Below are positions 21,844 to 36,442 of a stretch of 64,000 nt of DNA, in pieces. The position numbers were made by a program, and so were the translations under genes. Numbering within the stretch: the stretch's first letter is position 1; each line of letters starts with the position of its first letter. The stretch is from positions 20,849,156 to 20,913,155 of the forward strand of contig NC_135998.1 of assembly GCF_048128805.1 (NCBI RefSeq), written 5' to 3'. Below the pieces are notes generated by a model. The model was not told the origin of the DNA, ran no database searches, and saw only the letters and a program-made list of their open reading frames with translations. This DNA is from Centroberyx gerrardi. Lineage: Eukaryota; Chordata; Actinopteri; Beryciformes; Berycidae.

Positions 21844-22867
21844 AACACAAACACACACATACATAAACTCTTTTGCCTTGAGGATTTGGTTACAATTATC
21901 TTGGTTATAACATTCAACACACCATCACTATTCTTTCTTCATAGAGTAGTATCAATCCTGGGTGCCATTTGGAAAGAATGAAAATCACTCCATTGGCACC
22001 GATGGAACAATGCCAGAAAAAAACATTTAGTTTGCCATCCCTGTAACTTCTACCCAGCCCAACACAGCTCAATTAGATTACAAAATGTAATCGAATCCAG
22101 CAATGAGACATTGATAGAACTATGCTTTGTACAGTAGCTATGACAATGTGCTGTCCTGTGAACTCTACCTCCATAGTGATCTTTATTAATGATCCATGGC
22201 CTGCACAAGCATGAATATGAATGAGCAAGATAGCCATTCTGATATACAGTATTTCCATAGGAGGAGCTGATGTTTTATGTGCAGTGGACATCAGATCTTG
22301 CCCCTGGTTTCATCATTTATTGACATCAAGAACAGCTTTGTACACAAGCGTCAGACATGTCTAAAAATAGCAGCAGCAGCAAGATACGTTCTAATCAACG
22401 AACAATTCACAGACTGCTTCTCACATGCAGTTTTACAGCGCAAGACAATTATAGTCCTATTGTCAGAGTAGATAAACTAATGTCCAAAACAGAATGTTAT
22501 TTTATAAAATGCATGGAACAAAGAAAACAATGGAAAATAATCTTGTGATGGCTTTCTCACATCTCTTAAAATGTGTTGTTAATTTTATTTATATAGTTGT
22601 CTTGAGTATAATATGAATAGGTTTCCTACTTCAGTTTCACAGCATTTACATTCTGAGAAGGCAAAGTATTTCTTTAGTTTTGTTGGATTTTTCTGGCCTG
22701 CAAAATTATTCTTCCTTATTGACATACCTGACAAAGTCACTAAGTATCCATTATGATTTCCCATAAAATCAAAGAACCACAGACTGGAGAAATGTAAAAC
22801 AGACAGAAATGCTGTCATTAATTAAAATCTGCATGGACATTACAATATTCATCTCTGGTTTTGAATT

Positions 22868-22873
22868 TTTATT
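22868..22873 (-). terminator. Candidate znf532 polyadenylation signal
   Basis: AATAAA on the minus strand about 1.4 kb beyond the znf532 stop codon would give a plausible 3' UTR. Another copy lies near 22586. Neither is proven. Confidence 0.3.
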
Positions 22874-24267
22874 GGCCCGAAAAAAAGGATGCAATATGTG
22901 TAAAGAAGGCTGCTGTAAAGATAACAAATGCAAGTGCTTTGATTTTAAATATTCTGGTAAATAACAACACATTTTTTGTAAGTGAGTCATGATCACAAAG
23001 AGCTGCCACAGCAATAAAGAAAAGACAGGCATGACATTGGAACATGTAAAAAACACAAAACACACTAAAACAATTCAATTTTGGCCCATACAGTATGTCT
23101 CTGACTCACACAAACAGAGCCGTGAGATATTGCCATAGTCATACACCAAGTAGGGAGCTATTCAAACTCATTTCAAATTTACTCATTTTTAGGCTTTTTC
23201 ACTGTGTGTGATTATATGATAGTACTGTAAGTTGAAGAGGTGGAGTAGAGATGGAACTGGTACATAAAGATGTGGTTTACAAATTTAGTCGCTTTCATAT
23301 TTGATGTGTAAACAAAGTAACGGAAAACAGTGATAACAAATGAACAGGAACAACGGGCTCTGACTCCTCTTTGACTGATTGTCCTGAAGTCGTCTGATAT
23401 CCGACGTAATGATCCGGAAATATACTCACAAACTTATGCAAAAATTGAGTTTGAGGGTCAGTAGTTATGGCTAGTTTTAGATCAAATTTTTCGTTTGACA
23501 AAGATTAATCATATATATTTATATCACTCTAGATTTCATTAGTCCTTGTCATCTTCATTTTGAAGAAGATCAGAGCTTTAACCTGTAAATTTACTACTCC
23601 ACGGTGTTCGGAGATTAACCAAGAGGCGCTCAGAAAGAAATGTTAGTTTAGTTATCCATAAAATTAAAAATAAAACCACACAAAAAAAAACATGTTTGAT
23701 GCCAGTCTTCCACTCAGCTTCCAAGTTCCAGTGGGAGACCACAGCTAGGCTTGACCTGTATTGGGAAAACTGGAGAAGTTTTTTTCTGACATTCATTGGA
23801 CATTAGCAGCATAGAAAATCAGAACACTGCCAACTGTATGAGGATTAATCCCATTACAACAATATATTCATACATTATCTATCCACAATCCCAGTGAGAA
23901 GACCACAATGGAAACTGTTTAAAATAAAAAGCTCTTCTATAAAAAAGATCTATTCAAGGCCTATAGAAACATCTATGCCATAAAGTGTACAAAAATGTTA
24001 TCTTATTGGTCAATTTAATTAAATACACATAAAGTGACTTTGACATATATTACATATTTTTAAACATGAAATTTGTTTGTATATTGTATACATATTTTAG
24101 TACATATATGTTATGTTTCATATATGTGGGCACAACAGTCAGTGGAGACGGGTGAACTGTTATTGTCACACTTCTCTGCAACTGATTAACAAACTGTATA
24201 AATTCAAAACAGCAGTATTGTCTTAGGTGGAATGGTACAACAGCAGCAGTTCAAAAGTATGGTCCTC

Positions 24268-27200
24268 TCATTTCTCGGCTGTGCTCAGTCTCTTTGACTT
24301 TATGAAGGCCATCCCATGCGTCCTCATGTGTGTATTCAGGTTTCCCTCCGTTTCAAACATCTTCCCACACACTTTGCATTTGGTATTTGGTGTCCCATCA
24401 TTGTTTTCATCTGTGATGTCCAGCTGGTTCTCTCTTTGACTCTCGTCGCCGCAGTTGCCCCGTCCATTGCATCGGGCAAGACCCTGCGGCTCTTTCAACC
24501 GATGGACAATGAAGAGGTGTCGGGCCAGTGAGTGGTGGGAAGTGTAGCAGAGGCCACACTCCTGACACTGGTAGGATGACCCATCAGACTTGTGCTGGGG
24601 AATGTGCTCATGGAAGGCGGTGATGTCCTCAGTGGTGAAGGCGCAAACGGCGCACTTGTGAACTTTGAGAATGTTCACCTTGAGCTTCTTTAACGGCTGT
24701 GAGTCAGAGCCCCTGGGGTGCAAGCCTGGAGACCCCTCATCTTCTTCTTGCTTCCTCTTGGGGCTGAGGGTCTGTGGAAGAGATTGAGAAGATGGATTAA
24801 GGATGAGAGAAGAATTATGCAGTTCACTTGTAAGGTGTTCTGGATAAAAGCATCTACCAGGTTGAATACAGTCATGGGATGACCAATCTCGAAAGAGTAC
24901 TTGAATAAATGGATATCTGCAAATCTGTGGACACAGCTTTTGTTGTGCAACTGTCTGCGTCTGTCACGCTTAAGTGCAGATGTTCAGCCACAGTACCTGA
25001 GAGTGTTCCTTGACAGGTATAGCCTCCATATTATCAGGGTCGACAGTCTTCCCCTCTGGGTCTTTGACTCCATGTATCAGCTGAATGTGCTGGTCCAGCA
25101 GCACTCTCTTAGTGAATGGCTGACAGAGGGCTGGACAGTGTCTGTAAAAGTACAACAAAACAATTAAAACCTCTTGTAAACTAACATGTCATTATCACAT
25201 TTCAAGTTTTATGGAACAACACTACTTTTCTTTGCATACAAATGTGCAAGCACTATCAATTGTGAGTATTGAAGATAATACTAAACATTTTGACCTTGGA
25301 CTGGACTCAACAGTAGGTGAACTGTAAGGATCAGTCTGTGTACTCACGGGCAGGTGTAGACCTTACGCAGCCCCTTGTGTTTGAGTCGGTTGTGCCGGCA
25401 CAGACTGTGGGAGGAGCTGAAGGACTTGTCACATTGTCGACATGGATGCTTCTTCAGTATCTGCCATCAGAGAAGAAGAAGATATAAGGTACTTGAACAA
25501 ATTGCAGTTATGACTTCTTATATCTTAGCAAATGTGACACATGACATAGAAAGTTGTTTTTCTGTCAAAGAGATAAGGTTTATTTGATTGGTTTGCTTTA
25601 TCTGTTTTGTTTGTGTTACAACATCTCTTTCTAGATTCCATCTAAGTAGTATCTCACAAAAAGACCCTATGACAAATCTGAAACTTCATTTAGAGCATGG
25701 TTAAAAATCATTCACCTTGCCATGTTCACGCCTCATGTGAGCCACAAAGACCTCCCTGGACGTGAAGAGGCAATCGCAGTCTCCACATGTATACCCTGGG
25801 CCAGGAGGGTTCCTGAGGTCCACTGAGCAATTACTGTTGGATTTCTTGAGGGGCAATGGAGGGGGCTTCTTGTCCCCCCTGTCTTGACCATTTATATTCC
25901 CTCCATCCCTATTGTTATTATTACTGCTGGGGCTGTTGTCATTATTACTGTTTGAATTAGTGGGCTTGGTGCTGAGAGGCAGGTTGATGCCCAGGTTAGG
26001 TGGACCTTCAATGGTCTTCAGGGTTCCATGTATGGCCTGGAAAGGATCCACAGGGACAGAATAATAACAATTTCTGAAAGAACTATGAAAAAGTTTTCAT
26101 TTTTACATTTCATAAAGCATTGGAGCCATCATATGTAAAACTATTTCTAAACTAAACGTATGAGTATTATTCATATGCTTGACTATGAAACCTGATGTTA
26201 TGATCTGTCACACATTATACTGTTAACCATTAAGGAGGGTTGAAACAAAATGTATATCAATTCAAGTCACAGCAGGAGACTTAATTTCTGAGTTAACTAC
26301 AATGTGAAAAACAGGACTGATTATTAAACCAAAGTCGATCTGCAATACATGTGGCTATGATTTATATGAGCTTTTGACTCCTGGGAATAATTGGCTTTGC
26401 AGGCCTACCTTGATGTGGTCCAACATGAGCTGTTTCTGTGCATAGTGCATAGAGCAGTCGGGGCATTTGAACACTGAAACTTTATGATTGACTATGTGCT
26501 GGTCAAAGTGTGTGTAGAGCAGGGACTGCAGAGTGAATACGGTATCACACATGGAACACTTGTAGATCAACCTGAAAGACAGAAAAACAATGTCCTTTAA
26601 GAGACTTGTGAGCACACTGCAAGATGCAAAAGACTCAATTTATTTACAAAGAAAATAAACAGAATGTGAAATCTGAAATGAGTGTTAAGGCAATTCACTG
26701 TTTCTGAGCAAAGAAATTTCATTTTGTGCTCCCTTACATAAGACATGAAGCCATTGATAAACAGTCCTTTTGGAAAAAAAAAAATGCAGCCAACACATTT
26801 GCAGTATGGTCAATTTAAATTGATCATACTAACCATGGAATTATACTGTACATCACCTAAAGTACACAACCTCTAAAGTGTGTAATTAAATGTACGCAAC
26901 ACAATTTTTCTTTTTAGATAATGGGATTTGAACAAATAATTAACAATATGAAAATGTACAATATACTTTTAAGTTTTTTTTGTATTAAGGTTCATTGTAT
27001 ATTGTTTGGCATGTTCAGTTTATTCAGCTTTAAGCCAGGGGGGCCAGAACACCTGCTCCTGACAACCTGAATTCATTAGTGGCTTGATGATGGACAGTAT
27101 GGAAGTCAGTGAAAGGTTGCCATGTGGAAAATATAAACCAAGGTAAAGCCGCCATGTCTAAAACCCCCAAAACCCTGCTATTGATGAGACAGCCAGGTTA

Positions 27201-30200
27201 AATTTTCTGACCAAAATTAATTAGACATGGGTATTGGGTAACATTACCTGTTGTGTGTGTGTGGAAGGTGTGAGCATGTGAATCGAGTGAGTGTGGTCGT
27301 GTGTGTGTGTGTGTGTAGGTGTGTGTGTATGTGTGTATGGGGGTGGGGGGTGGTCTCTGTGGAAAAAGGTAATTTTGGGAAAAAACAAAAAAGAAAGGAA
27401 AAACAAACAACTGCAATACACTGAATTTAAAAGGATGGAATTGAGTCATCATGCTGAGTAGAACATAGAATGAGAAAGGCAAGTGATTATTACTTGGTTA
27501 GAATAACAATTAATTTAAATCAAAAACATCCGCAGTATTTTTGATGGTAGATGTGAAAACTTACTTGGGCTCCCCTATCTTTACACCTGGATGCTGTGTG
27601 TACGCATGGGAGTGCGTTCCTGGTGCAGACTTGAAGGCCATGGGGCAGATAGGACATTTATAGAAGATCTCACAGTGAGTACTCTGGATGTGGGATTTCA
27701 GAGTAGAAACATCAGCGAAGATCACACTGCAGTGGATACAGCTGGAAGGAGAAGTGGAGGAGGGGGAGAGAGAAGAAGAGTGGCAAAAGAGAAATAGAGT
27801 TTGTAAAAGTCACACAAATTTGATTTTAATAACATTATAGAGGTGAAGTCAGTTTAACTCACTCCTTTGACACAGACACTATTGTGTATCTAATTCAAGA
27901 TTGTCTTTTTGATCACTTGGTGCCATAACAGCCTAATCCACAAGATTATTTTTATTTATTTATTTATTTTTGTGTGTGACATCTTTGGTGCTAAGCAGTC
28001 ATTGATATGTTTTTTTGCACTGCACTTCAGAGTAATCACTTTGCAACAGTGTCGCCAGTACTTTGATGACACTGCACTGACGGTCCCTTTCCTTTTTAGC
28101 ATGCTTGCCTTGCTCTGGGTAATTAATCTGTATCTTTGTCCTTGAATTTTGTTGATGCAGTTCCACTTTTTTTAGGCACAGCTAATTTCTTTGTTCAGCT
28201 GTAGTTCATGTCAACTAGTGTGTTTGTCTTTATATTACAAACAGCCCACTGTTGCTGTCTCCGTAAACGTAAAACGTAAACGGTGTTTAGAACAGTAAAT
28301 GTAAATGCTGTCGGTCAGGTTTGATAATTACCATAGCCTGTTGGTTTTGGAGCTAAAAAGCTGTAAAGGCTTCATCGACTCAATTTGATGTTAAGAGCAT
28401 ACTTCTGACAGAACAGAAGCAAGTCTTAAGTTGAAGTTTTCATCCGTTTTTATCATTAGCATAGGTAATGATGAAGTAATAAAGGAAAATTGTTTCTGCT
28501 CGGACAGAATAACAAACCAGAGGTGCCGTTTCCAGGGTGTGTGTTTTCAAACTCGGAACCAATCAAATGGTTGCCTCTGGCTCCACAAGGTCTTGTTATC
28601 CAACATTTTCGGACAAGAAGTCCGAACTACTGATCTTGTGTAGCATGACCCATAGCCATGCTCCTTCCTTTCTTCCAGCTAAGGATGAGCAGAGATTGAC
28701 AAATGGCAGTAGTTTATAATTCCACATGTTGATAAGCCCATAGGAAATAATGAGCACTGATTTAAGGCCAGACTTGGTGTTGTGGTCAGAGACACAATGG
28801 ATAGTGTATTTTATTGAGCTTGCAGTGCCATGGGAGGATGCATTAGATGAGACATATGAAAGGAAAATGCTTATACTCAGTTGGTAGCAGAGGTGGAGCA
28901 GCGGGGTTGGAAACCTAGACTATGTCCCTTAGAGGTTTGATGCTGAGGATTTATAGCCAAATCCGCATTATCAAATCTCATGAGGCCACCGTGGCTGCAC
29001 TAGGATTGTGTGTACTATGGGGGAAGAGTCAATTAGCATTAAATAATTGATAAAATCTTGTTTTTTTCCACTCACAGAGCGATCACATGGCATCAGAAGA
29101 CTTGGATTATGCTGCACGAGCCGTATGGAGTACATTTATGGACATTTTTTGCCCTTTTTGAAGCCTAAAGGACAGGACTCCATTTACTGCAATTGTTTGG
29201 AAGAAAGCTTCTCCGGAAGTGAGCCTGGTGAACTCCTGGTAAGTTGTATGAAGAAAAAATGTTCATAGGAGTTTGTACTGGCATGAGGATGAGTAGATAA
29301 TGACCAATTACATTTTTGGCTGAACTATTCTTTTAAGACTACACAAATTAAGCATTTGTGTAGTCAAAGTGTAACATTGGTAGGAAATACCAAGGGACTG
29401 TTTCAGAATCAAAAACAATGAACATTCTATCAATGTTTTACCGAGTTAGCACGTGTTCTTTGTTTGATGGACACTTGCCGTGATTAGGATACTGAGATTA
29501 CCACGTTGTCTGTGGATTTTTGTAACATATCAAAGATAAGGAGCCGCTTTGTGTGTGAAGTAATACCACTTCCCGTGCCCCATACATTTTGCCGATATGC
29601 AAGGCAGAAAGAAATTGCAACATTTTTGAACGGACCTTGGCTGTAACAAAGGCTAACATTGAACACAATAACAAAATAATGAATTAGAAAACGTGTAGGA
29701 GATTTTTCTAGCAAGGTTAGTTAACATAGTCAATAATGGCAGAAGCAAGCCACTTATTGTTGCTATTGGTTAGCTAGAGGGCTAACTAGTCAAGATAGCT
29801 GCATAGGGTTATGAGCCAAACTGCAACTAGAAATGACTGAGTAAGTGGCACTTTGAAAGAAAGGGGGGGAGCAGCAGGTTAATTTCACAGTATGGCCACT
29901 TGTATTACAGTTATGAAGGGAGAACTGTGGTTAGGGAGAAATATTTTTAACTTGTTTTCTATCAGGGTTGACTATCTGAAAATACGGTTTCCTTTATGAC
30001 AAATGATTTAGTTCTGAAATTTGAAAAACCTGCCCTCAACCACTGGAGACCTTAAGTTAATACAAATAAAAAACAATGGCCTTTGAGACTCAAATGCAAT
30101 GTAATAATGTTGCTGTATCTTTAAAGTGCTGTAGGTTGTTCTCCAGTACTGACCGGTAGCCGACTCTACGTGTATAATGCAGGCAGTTCTTGGTGACATG

Positions 30201-33058
30201 GGACTGGAAGTGGACAGAACGACAGCTGGCACCACACTCAGGGCAGATGTAAGGAGACTTGTGCTGGTGGATTCGCTGGTGCGATACAAAGCTGCACTGA
30301 TTGGGAAGAAGCATTTGGCAGATAGTGCATGTTTTCTGGCATGAAAAAGAAGAGATAAAAAAAATCAAAATGTCATCATGATTTATCATGGCACTGGAAT
30401 TATTGTAAGACAGAACAAGAGGGGTTATCCTATATTAACATAAAGAATACTGTTTACCAATATTAACAGCATGCACTGTCTTAATCAATACATCTGGCAG
30501 CAGTCAAGGTAACTCTTTTTCCCATTCAACATTCTGTAGATAAAATGGAAGCATATTTACTTAACAGTTTGTGCTATATACACACACATACACATACACA
30601 CGCACACCTGCCCGCTCGACTCCAGTGCCTGCTGATAGTGCATGGCTAGGGAGCTCTCATCCTGGAACATTTCGTTGCACTCCAAGCACTTGAGACTATG
30701 CCTGCAGAGTTTCGATGCATCATCTTCCAAGGGCATGGCTGCCACTAGAGGAGCACTGCATGGGGCTGAGATCACTGCAGTGTGGGTCCCACCACCACCA
30801 ACCTTCCCTGGGATTTGACCTGCAGAGCCCTGGGCTTGGGTGTTAGAGGTGAAGTTGGGTTGGCCTGATGAAGGTGATGTGGTTAACATTTGATCTGCAG
30901 GGATGGGTTTTAGGATTAGGTGTGAACACTGCATGACCACCCCTTTGTCCTTGTGGCCCCTGGCATGAGACAACAGGCTGCACTTGTTGTAGAAAACCAG
31001 GCTTTTGGCACAGTGGTTGCAGGTGACCTCGATCCGCACGCTGCGACGTTCATAGTGCTGGGTCAGGCTCTTCTCGATAGCAAAGGAATCCCCACACTCC
31101 AGGCACTTGTAACCACGAGAGGGCAGCGAGATACAGGCTGAGGTTGGAGGAGAGAGGTTAGGCACATACACAGGGACAGGGTTTATGCTGCTCAGGACTT
31201 TATTGAAGGCGTCCACCACAGAACTTTGAGAACTGGTGAACACTTGAACCCTGGATACTTTCTTTGGGGCTTGGCCAGCCAGTATTGTCTGCTGCTTGAC
31301 TTGCTGCCGTGGTTGTTGATGCTGGGGCTTCTTGGAGGAGGACAGGGCCTGGTGGAGCTCACAGGCAGCAGAAGACACAGTCTGAGGCAGAAGATTAAGG
31401 TTGCTAAGATGGACTGTCTTTGGAACAAGTTTGGCATTAGCCAGACTGGAGGCGGGTACCATGACAGTCTGTTGCTGGATGGCGTTAGCGGCTTTAAGGA
31501 TGGCACTGCTAGCACTCTGCACCGAGGCAGCGGGGATCACTGTTGCTTTGACTGTGGTGTTGTTAGCCAGCTTCAGGTTGATAACTTGTGAACCTGCTGT
31601 CTTGACTGCTGAGACTGGTAGGAAGGCTGTCGCCACAGGTTTGATGGTCATCTGCTTGGTAATTTCCATGGAATGACCTCCAGTGGTAGCTACTATTGTG
31701 GTTGGAAGAGAAGGTCGTGTGGTAGATGAGAAAATTGCGTTGGAGATTGTGGAGGAAAGCATGGAGGAAGCCATGACAGAGGGGATATTCAAATTTTCTC
31801 CTTTCTTCAGGCCTTCGGGGTTAAACTCTGGAAGGACTCGGGTGACGGTACGTTTGATCTGGCCCGATGAGGTCTTGATGGTTTTGATTCTAACCTTTGG
31901 GATGACAGGGGTGGTGCCTGTGGGTGAGGCAGGGGAGCCTTTACTGCTACCCTCACTGGTGACACTAGAAGGGCTGTCTGGTTCTCTTGACAGCAGCCTC
32001 TTTGCAACCTCCATGGCTGATTCCTGTTCATGTGGCTTCTCTGGAGCCCTGGGACTTTCATTGGCCTCCTTAGGGGACTCTCTCTGGGGAGTGATGTGTA
32101 TGGATTCTCTCTGGACAGTAGGAGAATCCGAGACACCCGAGTCGGCAACACTGGCCTTTTTGGCACTGAGGGCTGCTATGGCTGCTATACAAGAGGAGAG
32201 TTTTGCAGAGGACTTGGCTTTGGCCTGGGAGAGATTAGACACAGTAACAGAGCCAAGCCTTGAGGATTCTCCAGCTTCCTTGCTCTCCTGTTCTTGCGGC
32301 TTGGGGACAGTTTCTTTGGCTTCCTCCACAGGCTTCCTTGATTGAGGGGGATTGTTAAATTTGGAGCAACCCAAAGTGCCATTGTTGTTGTTTTGATCAA
32401 GTTTGGATTGACCTGAGTCTCCATTGGCTCTAGGTTTAGAAACACTGTCCACTGATATAGGAGATTTTGGAGATTTCTGCTCCTCTCTATTAGAACAGGA
32501 AGGATGCCCTGTTATGGAGTTTGGAGTGGGCCTATAAAATGATTGACTACCCTGCTTGTCCATAGGGTCATCTACCTCAATCTTGTCATCATCATCAAAC
32601 TCTTCAGCACTGGAGATAGGGCTGAACTGATTGAAGGTAGATGATGGGTTGCTAACTGGCAGACCTTCCTCTCTGGGAGCTTTCCATCCATTCTTGGTGT
32701 AATGATTACTAGGTGGTATGGCTGGTAAGAAGCCATTATGAAGTCCATTGCCCATGGTAACAGCATGGGTGTGGGGATGGGAGTGGAAATGGCCGTCCTT
32801 TTCTGATATAGTTCCACCATTCTCACCAGCGTCCATGTTTCGGATGTTCTTGACAATGACGCTAACGCCAATGTCATGTCCTGCCGAGGGGTTGTGGGCC
32901 TCGTCCTCGTTGGTAGTCACCCCACCACTGGTTTGTTTGAGCTGGCTCTCATGGTCATCATGATGACCAGACTCAATAGCGGCTTTGGGGTCCACCATGT
33001 CAGGGATGTCGAAGGCCGCCAACAGGTCATCAAAGTCTGGTGTCTTCATATCTCCCAT
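24268..33058 (-). CDS. znf532: Zinc finger protein 532
   Basis: Eight coding exons in matching phase: 30608-33058, 30154-30335, 27565-27741, 26409-26571, 25716-26036, 25348-25460, 24997-25141, 24268-24771; 1351 residues, close to mammalian ZNF532 (about 1300). The start [20 protein letters not shown] and the end [14 protein letters not shown] match the family almost exactly. The first exon (817 codons) is a long low-complexity region ([36 protein letters not shown]) with C2H2-type fingers from about residue 650 ([19 protein letters not shown]). About ten further fingers are spread over exons 2-8, for example [19 protein letters not shown] and [21 protein letters not shown]. Exon 5 has an Asn-rich stretch ([10 protein letters not shown]). 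ZNF532 belongs with ZNF592 and ZNF687 to a nuclear, ZMYND8-associated chromatin complex (family knowledge). The large exon ends at a weak donor inside a GT repeat. 5' UTR exons upstream of 33058 were not located. Confidence 0.96.
27299..27344. repeat. (GT)n-rich microsatellite
   Basis: Interrupted GT units in znf532 intron 3, followed by a G-rich tract. Confidence 0.85.
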
Positions 33059-36000
33059 GGTCCTGCTCCTGTTCTGCTGTGGAGATTACCTGGAGAACAC
33101 AGAAGAAATGGGAGAATAATGCATTATGTTAGCCTTGTTTATAGTCTTTTAGCTATATCTACATATGAAATGACGAATGATGACATGATGAGTTCTATTG
33201 CAAAATGCTATAAATCCCTTTTGGAAAAAGGGATATATGAGCTCATTGTCAATGTCTCTAAAATATTAAGGATCCAGTTAGCATCCAGTTATCCAAGTAG
33301 CATCATTTTGTCAATTAAGGATATGTTACCTATTATTCTTTAAAAACAAACCTATATTTAGTGTTGTGGTATAAATCATCTCATAAGAGAAAGGGTCTTT
33401 TTTTTTTCAGTGTTAATCAAATTTTTTTGTGCAGTGGCAATGTTTGTATCTGATTGAATGAATTTAATTGTAACAAAATTAAATGGTGACAATGTAGAAG
33501 TAATAATATAAAATATAATATAGTAATATTGTTAATGTTATCTCTGCAACATACTGTCTTGATGACAATGGAATCATCTAATAGAGGGAAGCTTTTCTCT
33601 CTGTTGTCTTTACAACAATTGAGAAACTAAAATCAACCCAAATCAATGTAATCTTTTTGTAGTTAGTTTGTCAGTGTTTTACAGAGAACAAAGGACAACA
33701 AGATAAACAGAAGTGTGTGTATATGTGTTTGTGTATGTGCCTGAGTGAATGGATATGAGAAACAAGCAGGGCAGTTTGCTGGAGTAAATGACATGGATGC
33801 ATGGAAGGCAACAAAGGGAAAGAAATGGCAGGTAAGGTGGGAGTTGTTAGCTTCACAAAACAAATGAGTCTTGAATCTGGACTTCAAACAGTATTTAATT
33901 CCCAGACATTGGCTAGAAGTTTGTTCCAAAAGCGGGCCTTTTTGTTTTTTATTATGAGAAATTAGTCCTCATCTTGTGAGTAGAGAGTTTACTTAGGTTT
34001 ATAGGGAATAATTTACGTTGGATTGTGGAGTTAGGGCATCCAGAGAGTAGTGCAATGCAGACACCAGTAATCCTGGAAAAACAAAAGGTCTGGATCAGTT
34101 TGTGTAGGCCAGTAAGGAAGACAAAAGAAAGAGACAGTGATTCTTTAAAGGTGAAAATTGATTGGACCCAGGGGGTGATTTGATGGAGGGAGAGGGCATA
34201 TCCCAGTCAGCATAAATTATTAATGGAAACCCCTGTACTGTAGACTTTATAGAAAAGGTAAAGGAAAAACAATTGTTCCACCAATCCCATTTAAAAGTTA
34301 GACAAATCATCCATTGACTGCACCAAACTATGAAAATGTTGGATACTGGAAAAAAAAAAAAAGACATCTTATACTACTTCAATGCTGTCAGAGGGTTTGC
34401 CAATACTGACAAGATTGTAGACAGTAGGCCTGCATATAATATCACAGGCAATACCTATGAATTAGATTATCATCACTGTAGCTTTGCATAAAATTAAACA
34501 GAATACATATTTTCCCTAGGATTGGACAGTTTAGTTCAGATTTGTGTAAAAATTCACTCTCTAAGCTTCAAGATGATGCAGAATCTAGTATGTGATATCG
34601 AGGAGTTTCAGCTTTGAAATACATAATATCAACGTCCTAGTAGTTTTTGATCTGTGCTAACATTTTCCACTATATCCCATAATAATAGTTTGCCACACAG
34701 CAAAATTGATGATGCGACACTGATTTACCGCTCCACAGAAAATGACTTGGAACGGAAGGAAAGGTAACTAGTAATTAATAAAATACAAAATATATTAGAC
34801 AACACATAATCACAAAAGTAATATATACCTTATATTGTATATCATTTGGATGTAAAATTCCAGATTAATATTGTTTGAGTCCACAAAGGCAGTCTGCCAT
34901 CTATTGTCAGTAGGGTAGCTCCTGGCCTATAAGAATAGGAAAAGTTAATTCTTATTCAGTGTTATTCCCCATTCAACAATACTGGAATGACTCCTTGAAC
35001 AATGAATAGAGGATCAAGTTATTGAACACTGACTGCAGTAACATTTTAGGGATACAGGTACATTTTTTCATGGTTCTGTGTTTGGGAAGGAGCTGTTCGT
35101 ATTCTTTAATACTTTTTGAACTGTCAGAATTCATAGGTGTATGTGATTTATGTTTTGGGGCAGATTTGGATGCAAGGCTCTAAGCATAATTCAGTTCAAG
35201 CTTTAGTCTTGCAATTTCATTTGTTGCCACATGGTGTGCCACTATCCACATACAGCATATGAAATGGTGTGTAAACCATTAAATAGCCACTGCATTCTGG
35301 TGCTTGATGTTTCATTTAGGCATTAGCAGACTTTGAGCTGAATGCTTTCTCTCTTCATCTTTCTTTAAATCAAGCACTTATCTGGTCAAGGTAAAGAGTT
35401 AAAAGGCTATGTGCAGCATAACTGTCCAACACACTGATACACAGGGCTCTTGAACAATGAGTCAGGTGGACTTTGCTTTAATACAATTGGCATGTTGATG
35501 TTCGAATAGCTCTTTCAAGTGTGTACAATAAAAGTCATCCATCTGTCACTTTCCTCCTTAAGTTAGATTACTTTATTAACCCCTTTCAGAGAGAAACAAA
35601 AGGGAACCACAGGCTTGTCCACTCCACACACAGGGAGTAGATGTGACTTTTAATGACATTTAATCTGGGTGCTTAGCGAAACTGATTTCCTCTTCAATCA
35701 CTTCATGATTAAAATTGCTGGAAGTAATTAAATAGAAAAAATAATACCTGAATCCATTTTTACTTTTCTTGAAAAGCGGCTGATGGACCTACATCATGTC
35801 TTTACTATATCAAGCATTTCCTCTTTTTGAATATAATTTTTTGTGATCAGAAGACAGAAAGGTCTGATCAAGGTAACTGCAATACAGAGGATTAGTGTAC
35901 TATTAGTGTACTCCTATCAGTGGTTGGTTCTGGGGATAAATATGATATGGTAAACAATATTTCAGCAGAATGCAATGTGATGTGCAGGTATATGAATGTG

Positions 36001-36397
36001 AAGAGAAAATGCAACAAGGCTTATGATTAGGCTATATTAGCAAATGCAATGATCTACAAATGGACAGTCTCTTAAGCATACACATCATGTTTATTTATGA
36101 CAAACAGACAATGTCCGTAGAACATATTGATAGTGAATATTGTGTGGGGAAAAAAATGTCTTTCATTATGAAACAGTGAAAAACTTTGCTCCTAAGGTTA
36201 CAATACTTCAGTAACGTGCACAGTCTTTATTTTAAGTGATAGTGAACACAAAATATGATGGGGCTGAAATGCAATGTGTCTGTATGTTATGGGTGTGAGG
36301 GACAAAAGGCATCAAAAGGCATGGCCATTGAGCTGCTCTGCTTGTACGTGCAGCCAAACCAGTACTGCTGTTTGATCCAAATTTATGTATCTGCACA

Positions 36398-36442
36398 CAC
36401 ACACACGCACACACACACATATATTTACACACACACACACAG
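36398..36442. repeat. Interrupted (CA)n microsatellite
   Basis: CA units broken by CG and TATATTTA. Confidence 0.8.

Larger units (their letters stand above)
17455..24267. other. Intergenic region between oacyl and znf532
   Basis: No protein-coding gene was recognised. The stretch contains the possible promoter at 18.3-18.4 kb, a 27-bp tandem repeat at 20.9 kb, a CA microsatellite at 21.8 kb and, toward 24.27 kb, the presumed znf532 3' UTR. The rest is AT-rich unique-looking sequence. Confidence 0.6.

Noticed and set aside
31683..32345. 220-codon plus-strand open frame
   Set aside because: Antisense shadow of the first coding exon of znf532, whose protein clearly matches the family.
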